In this document: positions 58,003 to 64,000 of the stretch, in pieces
How the letters are laid out: every line of letters starts with the position of its first letter
Numbering within the stretch: the stretch's first letter is position 1
NCBI RefSeq assembly: GCF_029846175.1
Contig: NZ_JARWAC010000015.1
Location: forward strand, 186,001 to 250,000
From: Sphaerisporangium sp. TRM90804
GTDB taxonomy: Bacteria > Actinomycetota > Actinomycetes > Streptosporangiales > Streptosporangiaceae
Length of the DNA stretch: 64,000 nucleotides
Direction of reading: 5' to 3'
Translations under genes and position numbers: made by a program
The notes under the pieces: generated by a model
Told to the model about the DNA's origin: nothing
Seen by the model: the letters and a program-made list of their open reading frames with translations, nothing else
Database searches by the model: none

Positions 58003-59163
58003 TCAGGTCAGGCCGGCGCGGCGGGCCCGGTCGACGGCGGGCGCGATGACCTCGGCCAGGCGGTCGAGGTCATCCCGTGTCGACGTGTGGCCCAGGGAGA
58101 AGCGGAGGGAGCCGCGGGCCCGTGTGGCGTCCGCCCCCATGGCGAGCAGGACGTGCGAGGGCTGGGCGACGCCCGCCGAGCAGGCGGAGCCGGTGGAGCA
58201 CTCCACCCCCTTGGCGTCGAGCAGCATCAGGAGCGCGTCGCCCTCGCAGCCGGGGAAGGTGAAGTGGGCGATGCCGGGCAGGTGGTCGTCGGGATGGCCG
58301 TTCAGCACGACGTCGGGGACGGCGGCGCGCACCCTGGCCACCAGTTCCTCGCGCAGCGCGCGCAGGCGGGCCGTGTTCTCCTCGCGGTCGCCGACCGCGA
58401 CGCGCAGGGCCGCGGCGAAGCCGGCGGCGGCGGGGGCGTCGAGCGTGCCGGAGCGCACGTCGCGCTCCTGCCCGCCGCCGTGGATGACGGGGACGGGGTC
58501 GACGCCCCTGGCGAGCAGCAGGGCTCCCACGCCCATCGGGCCGCCCACCTTGTGGCCGGACACCGCCATCGACGCCACGCCGGACTCGGCGAACGACACC
58601 GGGAGCTGCCCGACCGCCTGCACGGCGTCGCTGTGGAAGGGGATGCCGTGTTCGGCGGCGACGGCGGCCAGCTCGCGGACCGGCTGGACGGTGCCGACCT
58701 CGTTGTTGGCCCACATGACGCACACCAGGGCGACACGGCCGGGGTCGCGCTCGATCGCCGCGCGCAGCGTTCCGGGCTGGACGCGGCCGTGCTCGTCGAC
58801 CTCCAGCATCTCGACCGACGCCCCCTGCCGCTCGTGCAGCCAGTGGGCGGGGTCGAGCACGGCGTGGTGCTCGACGGCGCCGACCAGGACGCGGTCGGCT
58901 CCGGAGGCGGCGCGCCGGGCCCAGTAGAGCCCCTTGATGGCGAGGTTGTCGGCCTCGGTGCCGCCGGAGGTGAAGACGACCTCGCTCGGGCGGGCGCCCA
59001 GAGCGTCGGCGATCGTCTCACGGGCCTCCTCGACCACCCTGCGGGTGCGCCGGCCGGAGGCGTGCAGGGACGAGGCGTTGCCGACCAGTTCGAGCTGGGC
59101 GGTCATCGCCTTGATCGCTTCGGGGTGCATCGGCGTGGTCGCCGCGTGGTCGAGGTATGCCAT
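58003..59163 (-). CDS. Cysteine desulfurase
   Basis: 386 residues from [20 protein letters not shown]; an ATG 6 bp upstream is possible. Fold-type I PLP enzyme: Schiff-base lysine in [13 protein letters not shown], histidine in [10 protein letters not shown], and the catalytic-Cys loop [11 protein letters not shown] of NifS/IscS. It supplies sulfur for Fe-S clusters or tRNA thiolation; near mnmA, the thiolation role is attractive. Confidence 0.95.
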   Translation of the reverse strand: MAYLDHAATTPMHPEAIKAMTAQLELVGNASSLHASGRRTRRVVEEARETIADALGARPSEVVFTSGGTEADNLAIKGLYWARRAASGADRVLVGAVEHHAVLDPAHWLHERQGASVEMLEVDEHGRVQPGTLRAAIERDPGRVALVCVMWANNEVGTVQPVRELAAVAAEHGIPFHSDAVQAVGQLPVSFAESGVASMAVSGHKVGGPMGVGALLLARGVDPVPVIHGGGQERDVRSGTLDAPAAAGFAAALRVAVGDREENTARLRALREELVARVRAAVPDVVLNGHPDDHLPGIAHFTFPGCEGDALLMLLDAKGVECSTGSACSAGVAQPSHVLLAMGADATRARGSLRFSLGHTSTRDDLDRLAEVIAPAVDRARRAGLT

Positions 59164-59183
59164 CGCCATCCAGACTACCGAAT

Positions 59184-59213
59184 TTGCCGACTGTACCGTC
59201 CGGACGGTACAGT
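59184..59213 (+). promoter_or_regulatory. tetR promoter covered by a 24-bp perfect palindrome
   Basis: 59190-59213 is a perfect palindrome (half site ACTGTACCGTCC). It fills the space from the -35 TTGCCG (59184-59189) through the -10 TACAGT (59208-59213), spacer 18 bp. The -10 ends 7 bp before the tetR ATG. Strong autorepressor site; the cysteine desulfurase start is 27 bp on the other side. Confidence 0.85.
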
Positions 59214-59220
59214 ACCGGGC

Positions 59221-59730
59221 ATGAGAAGGGACGAGCTCTTGAACGCGGCGGAGGCCCTGCTGGCCGAGCAGGGGGCCCAGTGTCTCACCCTGTCCGCGGC
59301 GGCCGAGCGCGCCGGCGTGAGCAAAGGCGGCCTTCTCTACCACTTCAGCACCAAGGAAGCGCTCATCAGGGGCATGATCGAGCGCCTCGTCGCCGACTTC
59401 GACGAGCTGGTCGCCGCCCAGGACGAGAGCTCCTACAGCCGCGCCTACCTCGCGGCCACGTTCGCCGCCGTCAGGAGCGGCCGGCTGCGACGCTGGGCGG
59501 TGGTCACCGGCGCGGCCGGCGACCCCCACTTACTCGCCCCGCTCCGCGAGGCGATGGCCCGGTGGCACCGGGAGGGCATGGAGTCCGAGCCCGACCCGAT
59601 GGCCGCCCGGATCGTCCGGCTCGCCTGCGAGGGCCTGTGGGAGGTCGCGACCCACGACCCCGCCTTCTACGACGAGGCCCAGTACGAGGAGCTGTACCAG
59701 CGCCTGCGCGCGCTCCTGCCCCCCGGCTGA
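59221..59730 (+). CDS. TetR-family transcriptional regulator
   Basis: 169 residues, starting [20 protein letters not shown] with the helix-turn-helix [20 protein letters not shown]. The C-terminal ligand domain is short (AefR/TetR_C type). Likely leaderless, autorepressed via the palindrome; a divergent cysteine desulfurase may share the control. The next gene is 720 bp downstream. Confidence 0.92.
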   Translation: MRRDELLNAAEALLAEQGAQCLTLSAAAERAGVSKGGLLYHFSTKEALIRGMIERLVADFDELVAAQDESSYSRAYLAATFAAVRSGRLRRWAVVTGAAGDPHLLAPLREAMARWHREGMESEPDPMAARIVRLACEGLWEVATHDPAFYDEAQYEELYQRLRALLPPG

Positions 59731-59761
59731 CCGGCCGGACGGCCTGCCTCCCTCCCTCCGT

Positions 59762-60005
59762 AGGCGGTGGACGGCCCGGCCGCCTCCCGGGTTACCGGGG
59801 AGCAGCCTAAGCACCTCCCGTACGCGGTGGGCGGTCCGACCGCCTTCCGTACGCGGTGAGCGGCCCGATCGCTTTCCGGGTTACCGGGGAGCGGCCCGAC
59901 CGCCTCCCGCATGCGGGGGGAACGGCCCGACCGCCTCCCATACGCGGGCAGCGGCCCGATCGCCTCCCCGTGAACGGTGGGCGGCCCGGCCGCCTCCCCG
60001 GCGCG
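59762..60005. repeat. Eight-unit ~30-bp tandem repeat array
   Basis: The core GCGGCCCGRCCGCCTCCC returns at roughly 30-bp steps (GCCTCCC or variants at about 59782, 59813, 59842, 59871, 59902, 59933, 59962, 59992). Units vary (e.g. TACGCGGTGGGCGGTCCGAC, GTTACCGGGGAGCGGCCCGA). Units are partly palindromic. Not CRISPR: no unique spacers of constant length. Confidence 0.85.
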
Positions 60006-60452
60006 GTGAGGTGTTCCGCGTCCGCACGGCCCGCTCGTCGTGGGCCGCCGGTCCAGGCCGCTCGTCACGCCCTCGGGTCCTCGTAGCCGGCGGTCGGGCC
60101 TCGTCGTCCCTCGCGGCCCTCCGTGGCGCCCCCGAAAGCCGTCTGCCGCGTCCACCGGACCGCCGTCGCGTCCGGGGAGGCCACAGGACCGAGGTGTGAG
60201 GCCACACAGGCGAGGCCACTCCTCGTACGACGGACCCGTCCCGGGCCCGTGGTCATGAGGGCGGAGGCGCGGCACGCCCCCAGCCGCCTGACACCGGTCG
60301 GCATGCCCCCGGACGGCCGCCCCGATCCGCCGCCTCGAACGACCACCCTGACGACCACCTCGAACGGCCGCCGCGCCCCCTCGCGTGTCCCCCCGCGCGG
60401 GCCGCGCGCGAGCCCGCCGTTTTTCCTCCCCCGTACCGAAATGGAGCCTGTG
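60006..60452. other. Gap downstream of the repeat array
   Basis: About 440 GC-rich bases with no gene or terminator that I can support before the MFS gene. It ends with the MFS ribosome binding site. Confidence 0.5.
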
Positions 60453-61664
60453 ATGACTCGCGCACTGAGGACCGCCCGCCACGGCGTGGTCCTCACCTTC
60501 GCCGCCGCCGGACTGATGTGCGGCACGTTCACCGTGCGCATTCCCGCCATGACCGACAAGCTGGGCATATCCGAGGCCGCGGTGGGCGTCGTCCTGCTCG
60601 CGTGGGGCCTCGGCGCTCTGGTGAGCATGCAGAGCATGCGCGCCGTGATGGCACGCGTGGGCAGCCGCGCCGTGCTGCGCGCCGGCGCGCCGCTGTGCGC
60701 GGCGGCCCTCGCCGGCGTGGCGTTCGCCCCCACCTTCTCGCTGCTGCTGGCGGCGGCCGCCCTGTTCGGCATGTTCTTCGGCGTGGTCGACGTGGCCATG
60801 AACGCCCAGGGCGCCGCCGTCGAGCGCGCCTACGGCCGCCCGCTGATGAACGGCATGCACGCCGGGTGGTGCGTCGGCGCCATGTCGGCGGGCCTGCTCG
60901 GCACCGTGGCGATCTGGCAGGGCCTGTCCTTCAGCGCCAACCTGGCCCTCGTCGCCGCCGTGTCGGCGCCCGCCGCGTTCCTGCTCAGCCGCGCCTACCT
61001 GCCCGACCCCGCCGCCGCGCCGCGCCTTCCCGGCCAGGCCCGGCCGAGGATGCCCGCGGTCGTGTACCTGCTCGGCGCCGTCGCCTTCGCCGCCTTCATG
61101 GTCGAGGGCGCCGTGGCCGACTGGAACGGGTTGTTCCTGCGGGACACCATCGGCGCCCCGGAGGCGGTTGCCGCGCTCGGCTACCCGCTGTTCGAGGCCG
61201 GCATGCTGGTCTCCCGGCTCGCCGGCGACCGCCTGCGCGGGCGCGTGGGCTCGCGTCGCCTGCTCATGGCCGCCGGGCTCGGCACGGCCGCGTCGTTCGC
61301 CCTCGTGGTCACGACGTCGTCCGCGGTGGTCGCGGTGGCGGGGATGGTGCTCGTGGGCCTGGCCGTCGCGACGGTGTCGCCGATGGCGATCTCGCTCGCG
61401 GGCGCGGCCACCCGCACGCCGGGCCCGGCGATCGCGCAGACCAGCGCGATGGGCTACGCGGGCCTGCTGCTCGGGCCGGTGGTGATCGGCTTCCTGTCGC
61501 ACGCCGCGACGCTGCGCGTGGCGCTGGGCGTCGCCGCCGGTCTCGGTGTGGTCATCGCCGTCGCCGCGCACTTCCTGCCGTCCCGGGGCGCCCGCGCCCC
61601 CCTGGCCGCGTCCGAGGCCGCCGAGCCGCTCGGCGAGCCCGAGCCGGCCCCGCTGGCGGCGTAG
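60453..61664 (+). CDS. MFS transporter
   Basis: 403 residues from the ATG at 60453, with GGAG 6 nt upstream; an ATG at 60441 is possible. Twelve hydrophobic segments. The pattern VVGVVLLAWGLGALVS...VDVAMNAQGAAVERAYGRPL and LMNGMHAGWCVGAMSAG marks the YbjJ/inner-membrane MFS subgroup. It ends with a Pro-Glu-rich tail. Substrate unknown. Confidence 0.9.
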   Translation: MTRALRTARHGVVLTFAAAGLMCGTFTVRIPAMTDKLGISEAAVGVVLLAWGLGALVSMQSMRAVMARVGSRAVLRAGAPLCAAALAGVAFAPTFSLLLAAAALFGMFFGVVDVAMNAQGAAVERAYGRPLMNGMHAGWCVGAMSAGLLGTVAIWQGLSFSANLALVAAVSAPAAFLLSRAYLPDPAAAPRLPGQARPRMPAVVYLLGAVAFAAFMVEGAVADWNGLFLRDTIGAPEAVAALGYPLFEAGMLVSRLAGDRLRGRVGSRRLLMAAGLGTAASFALVVTTSSAVVAVAGMVLVGLAVATVSPMAISLAGAATRTPGPAIAQTSAMGYAGLLLGPVVIGFLSHAATLRVALGVAAGLGVVIAVAAHFLPSRGARAPLAASEAAEPLGEPEPAPLAA

Positions 61665-61744
61665 CCGCCCGGCCGGGCCACGACGCTCGCCGGCCCCTAA
61701 GGGACCCCGAGCCGCGACCCCGCGCACACCAGTCCCGACCGCAT

Positions 61745-61775
61745 ACGGCCGCCCCGGCGTTGACGGGGCGGCCGT
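61745..61775 (+). terminator. Terminator of the MFS gene
   Basis: A 12-bp perfect stem, ACGGCCGCCCCG (61745-61756) with CGGGGCGGCCGT (61764-61775), followed by TCTCGTTCT. Confidence 0.85.
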
Positions 61776-61810
61776 TCTCGTTCTACGGTTCATTAGTGGA
61801 GTAATGAACC
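61760..61810 (+). promoter_or_regulatory. GntR promoter/operator overlapping the upstream terminator
   Basis: TTGACG (61760-61765) lies in the loop and 3' arm of the terminator; an 18-bp spacer leads to TACGGT (61784-61789). Then GGTTCATTA (61787-61795) and TAATGAACC (61802-61810) form a 9-bp palindrome around the start site, the site type of YtrA-group GntR repressors. Confidence 0.75.
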
Positions 61811-61826
61811 AGTGAAGCAGGGTGCC

Positions 61827-62186
61827 ATGTTCGACGAACGGAGCCCGATCTATCGCCAGATAGCCGACCGCATCAAGGCGGAGGTGCTGAGCGAGGAGTT
61901 GAAGGGCGACCAGCAGGTCATGTCGACCAATCAGTACGCGGCGTTTTTCCGGATCAACCCGGCGACGGCCGCGAAGGCGTTCCAGCATCTGGTCGACGAG
62001 GGTGTTCTCTACAAGAAGCGAGGTATCGGAATGTTCGTCAGCCCGGACGCCCGGGACACGCTGAGGGCCAAGGCCCGCGAGGGGTTCTTCAGCGACGTGG
62101 TCGACCCGATGGTGGCCGAGGCCAAGGCCATCGGCATCCCTCTTGGCGACGTGATCGGCCGTATCAAGGAGCTGGAGGCGCGATGA
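61827..62186 (+). CDS. GntR-family regulator, YtrA subfamily
   Basis: 119 residues from the ATG at 61827 (MFDERSPIYRQIADRIKAEV), preferred to a GTG at 61812. Winged helix with QVMSTNQYAAFFRINPATAA, recognition helix, and the short C-terminal dimer helix (DPMVAEAKAIGIPLGDVIGR) of YtrA-type regulators. It represses the ABC genes downstream in response to cell-envelope or drug stress. Overlaps the ATPase gene by 4 bp. Confidence 0.95.
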   Translation: MFDERSPIYRQIADRIKAEVLSEELKGDQQVMSTNQYAAFFRINPATAAKAFQHLVDEGVLYKKRGIGMFVSPDARDTLRAKAREGFFSDVVDPMVAEAKAIGIPLGDVIGRIKELEAR

Positions 62187-63049
62187 GGGTCGACGCGCAC
62201 GACCTTGTGCTGCGCTACGGCGACGTCACGGCGCTCGACCGCATGAGCTTCTCCCTGGAGCCGGGGAAGATCTACGGGCTGCTCGGCCGCAACGGGTCGG
62301 GCAAGACGAGCCTGCTGTCGGTCCTCGCCGCCTTCCGCAAGCACTCCGAAGGCACCGTCCGCGTCGACGGCGCGCCGGTGTTCGAGAACCGGGACGTCAC
62401 CCGGCGGGTCAGCCTGATCCGCGACACGGGCGAGACCGTCGACATCAGCTCGGCGGAGGACGCCCTGGAGTTCGCCAAGTGGCTGCGCCCCGACTGGGAC
62501 GCCGCCCTGGCCGCCTCGCTGATGGACACCTTCGCCATCAACCCGAAGAAGGAGGTCAGCGGCATGTCCAAGGGCCAGCGGTCGGCGCTGGGCGTCATCG
62601 TGGGCCTGGCCGGGCGCGCGCCGCTGACCATGTTCGACGAGTCCTACCTCGGCATGGACGCGCCCGCCCGGCACGCCTTCTACGACGCGCTGCTCGCCGA
62701 CTACATGGCCCACCCGCGGACGATCATCCTGTCGACCCACCTCATCGAGGAGGTCAGCTCCCTGTTCGAGGAGGTGCTGATCATCGACAGGGGCCGGCTG
62801 CTCGTCCAGGAGGAGGCCGAGACGCTGCTGTCCCGGGGGACGTCGGTGACCGGGCCGATCCTTCAGGTGGACGCCTTCACCGAGGGCATGACGGTGCTCG
62901 GCGCCAGGGAGCTCGGCCCCACCAAGTCGGCGATGGTGTACGGCCATCTCGACGACGTCCGGCGCAAGAGGGCCGTGGAGTCGGGACTCGACCTCGGGCC
63001 GATCGCCATGCAAGACCTGTTCGTCCACCTGACCGGAGGCCCCCGATGA
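62183..63049 (+). CDS. ABC transporter ATP-binding protein
   Basis: 288 residues. Walker A GRNGSGKT at 35-42, signature VSGMSKGQRSALG (SKGQ instead of SGGQ), Walker B LTMFDESYLGMD, switch His in STHLIEE. The C-terminal ~80 residues are an extra domain of the YtrB/BcrA type. It pairs with the permease; functions of the group include export of antimicrobial peptides or response to envelope drugs. ATGA overlaps join it to both neighbours. Confidence 0.95.
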   Translation: MRVDAHDLVLRYGDVTALDRMSFSLEPGKIYGLLGRNGSGKTSLLSVLAAFRKHSEGTVRVDGAPVFENRDVTRRVSLIRDTGETVDISSAEDALEFAKWLRPDWDAALAASLMDTFAINPKKEVSGMSKGQRSALGVIVGLAGRAPLTMFDESYLGMDAPARHAFYDALLADYMAHPRTIILSTHLIEEVSSLFEEVLIIDRGRLLVQEEAETLLSRGTSVTGPILQVDAFTEGMTVLGARELGPTKSAMVYGHLDDVRRKRAVESGLDLGPIAMQDLFVHLTGGPR

Positions 63050-63744
63050 GGTTTCCCAGCCGCCTGCTCGCCGCCAACATGTGGTTCGCCGTCATGCTGT
63101 GGGCCGGCTACCTCGTGCTCGTCACGGTCATCACGCTGGCGGTCGAGCTGTTCGGCGAGCTCAACCAGAGCGCCTGGGAGCAGGCCACCCAGCTCCCCCG
63201 CTGGTACGCGTTCTTCACCGGGGTCACCCTGGTCAGGCAGTTCCTGCCGCTCTACATCGCCCACGGGCAGACGCGCCGCGAGTTCGGCGCGCAGGCGGCG
63301 GTCACCGTGGCGCTGTTCGCGCCGTTCCTGTCCGCCCTGATCACGATCAGCTACCTGCTGGAGACGGCGCTCTACGGCCTTCTGGACCGGCCGCAGGTGA
63401 TCTCCCAGGCCCACCTGTTCACCGAGCCGACCCAGGTGCCGCTCGTCTTCGCCGAGTACCTGCTGGAGTTCCTGGTCTGGATCATCGGGGGCTCGTTCAT
63501 CGGCGCCGGCTTCTACCGGTGGGGGGCGGGCGGCCTGCTGACGATCCCGGTCGGGATCCTGCTGGCCGTGCTGGCCGAGACCGCCACCGGCGGCGAGCTG
63601 CGGCTGCCGCTCCTGCGGGTGATCGACCTGAACCTCTCGCCGTCGGCGGCGATGACCGCCGGGGTGGGGATCGGCGCCTTCGTGCTGGGCCTCGCGCTCA
63701 CCTGGCCGCTGATCCGCGACGTGCCCCTGCGCAACAAGGCCTGA
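63046..63744 (+). CDS. ABC transporter permease
   Basis: 232 residues with about six hydrophobic helices ([20 protein letters not shown] and [20 protein letters not shown] as recognisable parts). The RREFG turn is typical of export-type permeases with GntR-ABC operons. Third gene of the unit. Confidence 0.9.
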   Translation: MRFPSRLLAANMWFAVMLWAGYLVLVTVITLAVELFGELNQSAWEQATQLPRWYAFFTGVTLVRQFLPLYIAHGQTRREFGAQAAVTVALFAPFLSALITISYLLETALYGLLDRPQVISQAHLFTEPTQVPLVFAEYLLEFLVWIIGGSFIGAGFYRWGAGGLLTIPVGILLAVLAETATGGELRLPLLRVIDLNLSPSAAMTAGVGIGAFVLGLALTWPLIRDVPLRNKA

Positions 63745-63761
63745 CCGCGGCCGGGACGCGC

Positions 63762-63793
63762 ACGGCGCCGCACCCACGGGGGCGCGGCGCCGT
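63762..63793. terminator. Terminator between the ABC permease and etfA
   Basis: ACGGCGCCGC (63762-63771) with GCGGCGCCGT (63784-63793), 12-nt loop, between convergent genes. Confidence 0.75.
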
Positions 63794-63813
63794 CTAGGGG
63801 CGTGCCGCCTGCG

Positions 63814-64000
63814 CTACCGGCGCTTCTCGATCTCCTCGGTGAGCTGCGGGACGACCTGGTTGAGGTCGCCCACCACCCCGAAGTCCGCCAGCTCGAAGAT
63901 CGGCGCCTCCGGGTCCTTGTTGATCGCGACGATCGTCTTGGCGGTCTGCATGCCGGCCCGGTGCTGGATGGCGCCGGAGATGCCCGCCGCGATGTAGAGC
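63814..64000 (-). CDS. etfA: Electron transfer flavoprotein alpha subunit (C-terminal 62 residues, cut by window edge)
   Basis: The minus strand reads [20 protein letters not shown] and ...[20 protein letters not shown], ending [13 protein letters not shown]. The [11 protein letters not shown] loop and NKDPEAPIF are the FAD-binding end of EtfA/FixB. With EtfB it passes electrons from acyl-CoA dehydrogenases to the quinone pool. The neighbour position by the cysteine desulfurase region is conserved in actinomycetes. Confidence 0.95.
   Translation of the reverse strand, partial: LYIAAGISGAIQHRAGMQTAKTIVAINKDPEAPIFELADFGVVGDLNQVVPQLTEEIEKRR

Noticed and set aside
59762-60005. CRISPR array
   Set aside because: Units of about 30 bp are contiguous and varied; there are no constant repeats with unique spacers and no cas genes.

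Overview
The window is a stretch of high-GC actinomycete chromosome. By eye the G+C is above 70 percent, GTG and TTG starts are frequent, and several genes seem to be transcribed without a 5' leader. Gene content and order match the conserved block of Streptomyces and relatives that carries hup-leuDC-ndgR, gltX with its tRNAs, cimA, ilvE, leuB, serA, ilvBNC, gatCAB, ligA, mnmA, a cysteine desulfurase and etfA. Family-level detail (GPH transporter, DUF1707-FHA protein, orphan heparinase-like lyase, NACHT protein) suggests Streptosporangiales, but this is inferred from gene content only.

Layout. 1-2.1 kb: divergent MFS efflux pump and TetR regulator with an operator array. 2.1-5.7 kb: hup, a small ORF, leuD and leuC, with the IclR-type regulator NdgR divergent. 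5.9-8.3 kb: an acidic unknown protein, then two tRNA-Glu(CTC) genes and one tRNA-Gln(CTG). 8.5-12.8 kb: M3 oligopeptidase, gltX and an FAH-family enzyme. 12.8-16.4 kb: a 1183-residue NACHT (NLR-like) protein, the clearest accessory gene. 16.8-20 kb: a His-rich ABM-fold protein, a long direct repeat, a secreted heparinase-like lyase and a cupin. 20-35.7 kb: branched-chain amino acid and serine genes (cimA, ilvE, leuB, serA, ilvC, ilvN, ilvB) interleaved with an O-methyltransferase, an SseB-like protein, a GPH transporter, an FHA protein and DacB. 35.8-50 kb: two GGDEF-EAL proteins flanking a 2-hydroxyacid dehydrogenase, a PQQ-type sugar dehydrogenase lipoprotein, VOC/AraC, VanW and gatCAB. 50-64 kb: ligA, a MetE-like protein, an MBL protein, mnmA, MerR, cysteine desulfurase, TetR, MFS, a GntR-ABC operon and the end of etfA.

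How the genes fit together. leuCD, leuB, cimA, ilvBNC and ilvE cover most of Ile/Val/Leu synthesis. Both cimA and ilvB are preceded by a short leader peptide ending in an Arg-Arg-Ala-Gly motif, a 9-bp hairpin whose first arm overlaps those codons, and an intrinsic terminator. This points to ribosome-mediated attenuation of both branches with a shared design. gltX, the Glu and Gln tRNAs and gatCAB together give the indirect Gln-tRNA route. mnmA and the cysteine desulfurase are a likely sulfur-relay pair for tRNA thiolation.

Most notable: the stand-alone DUF4062-NACHT-HEAT protein (candidate immune NLR); the paired cimA and ilvB attenuators; a recurring pattern in which the stop-codon region of a gene is tandemly duplicated just downstream (at least five genes); an eight-unit 30-bp repeat array; and a GntR promoter embedded in the upstream gene's terminator. 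All functional statements rest on reading motifs by eye; no database search or folding program was run.
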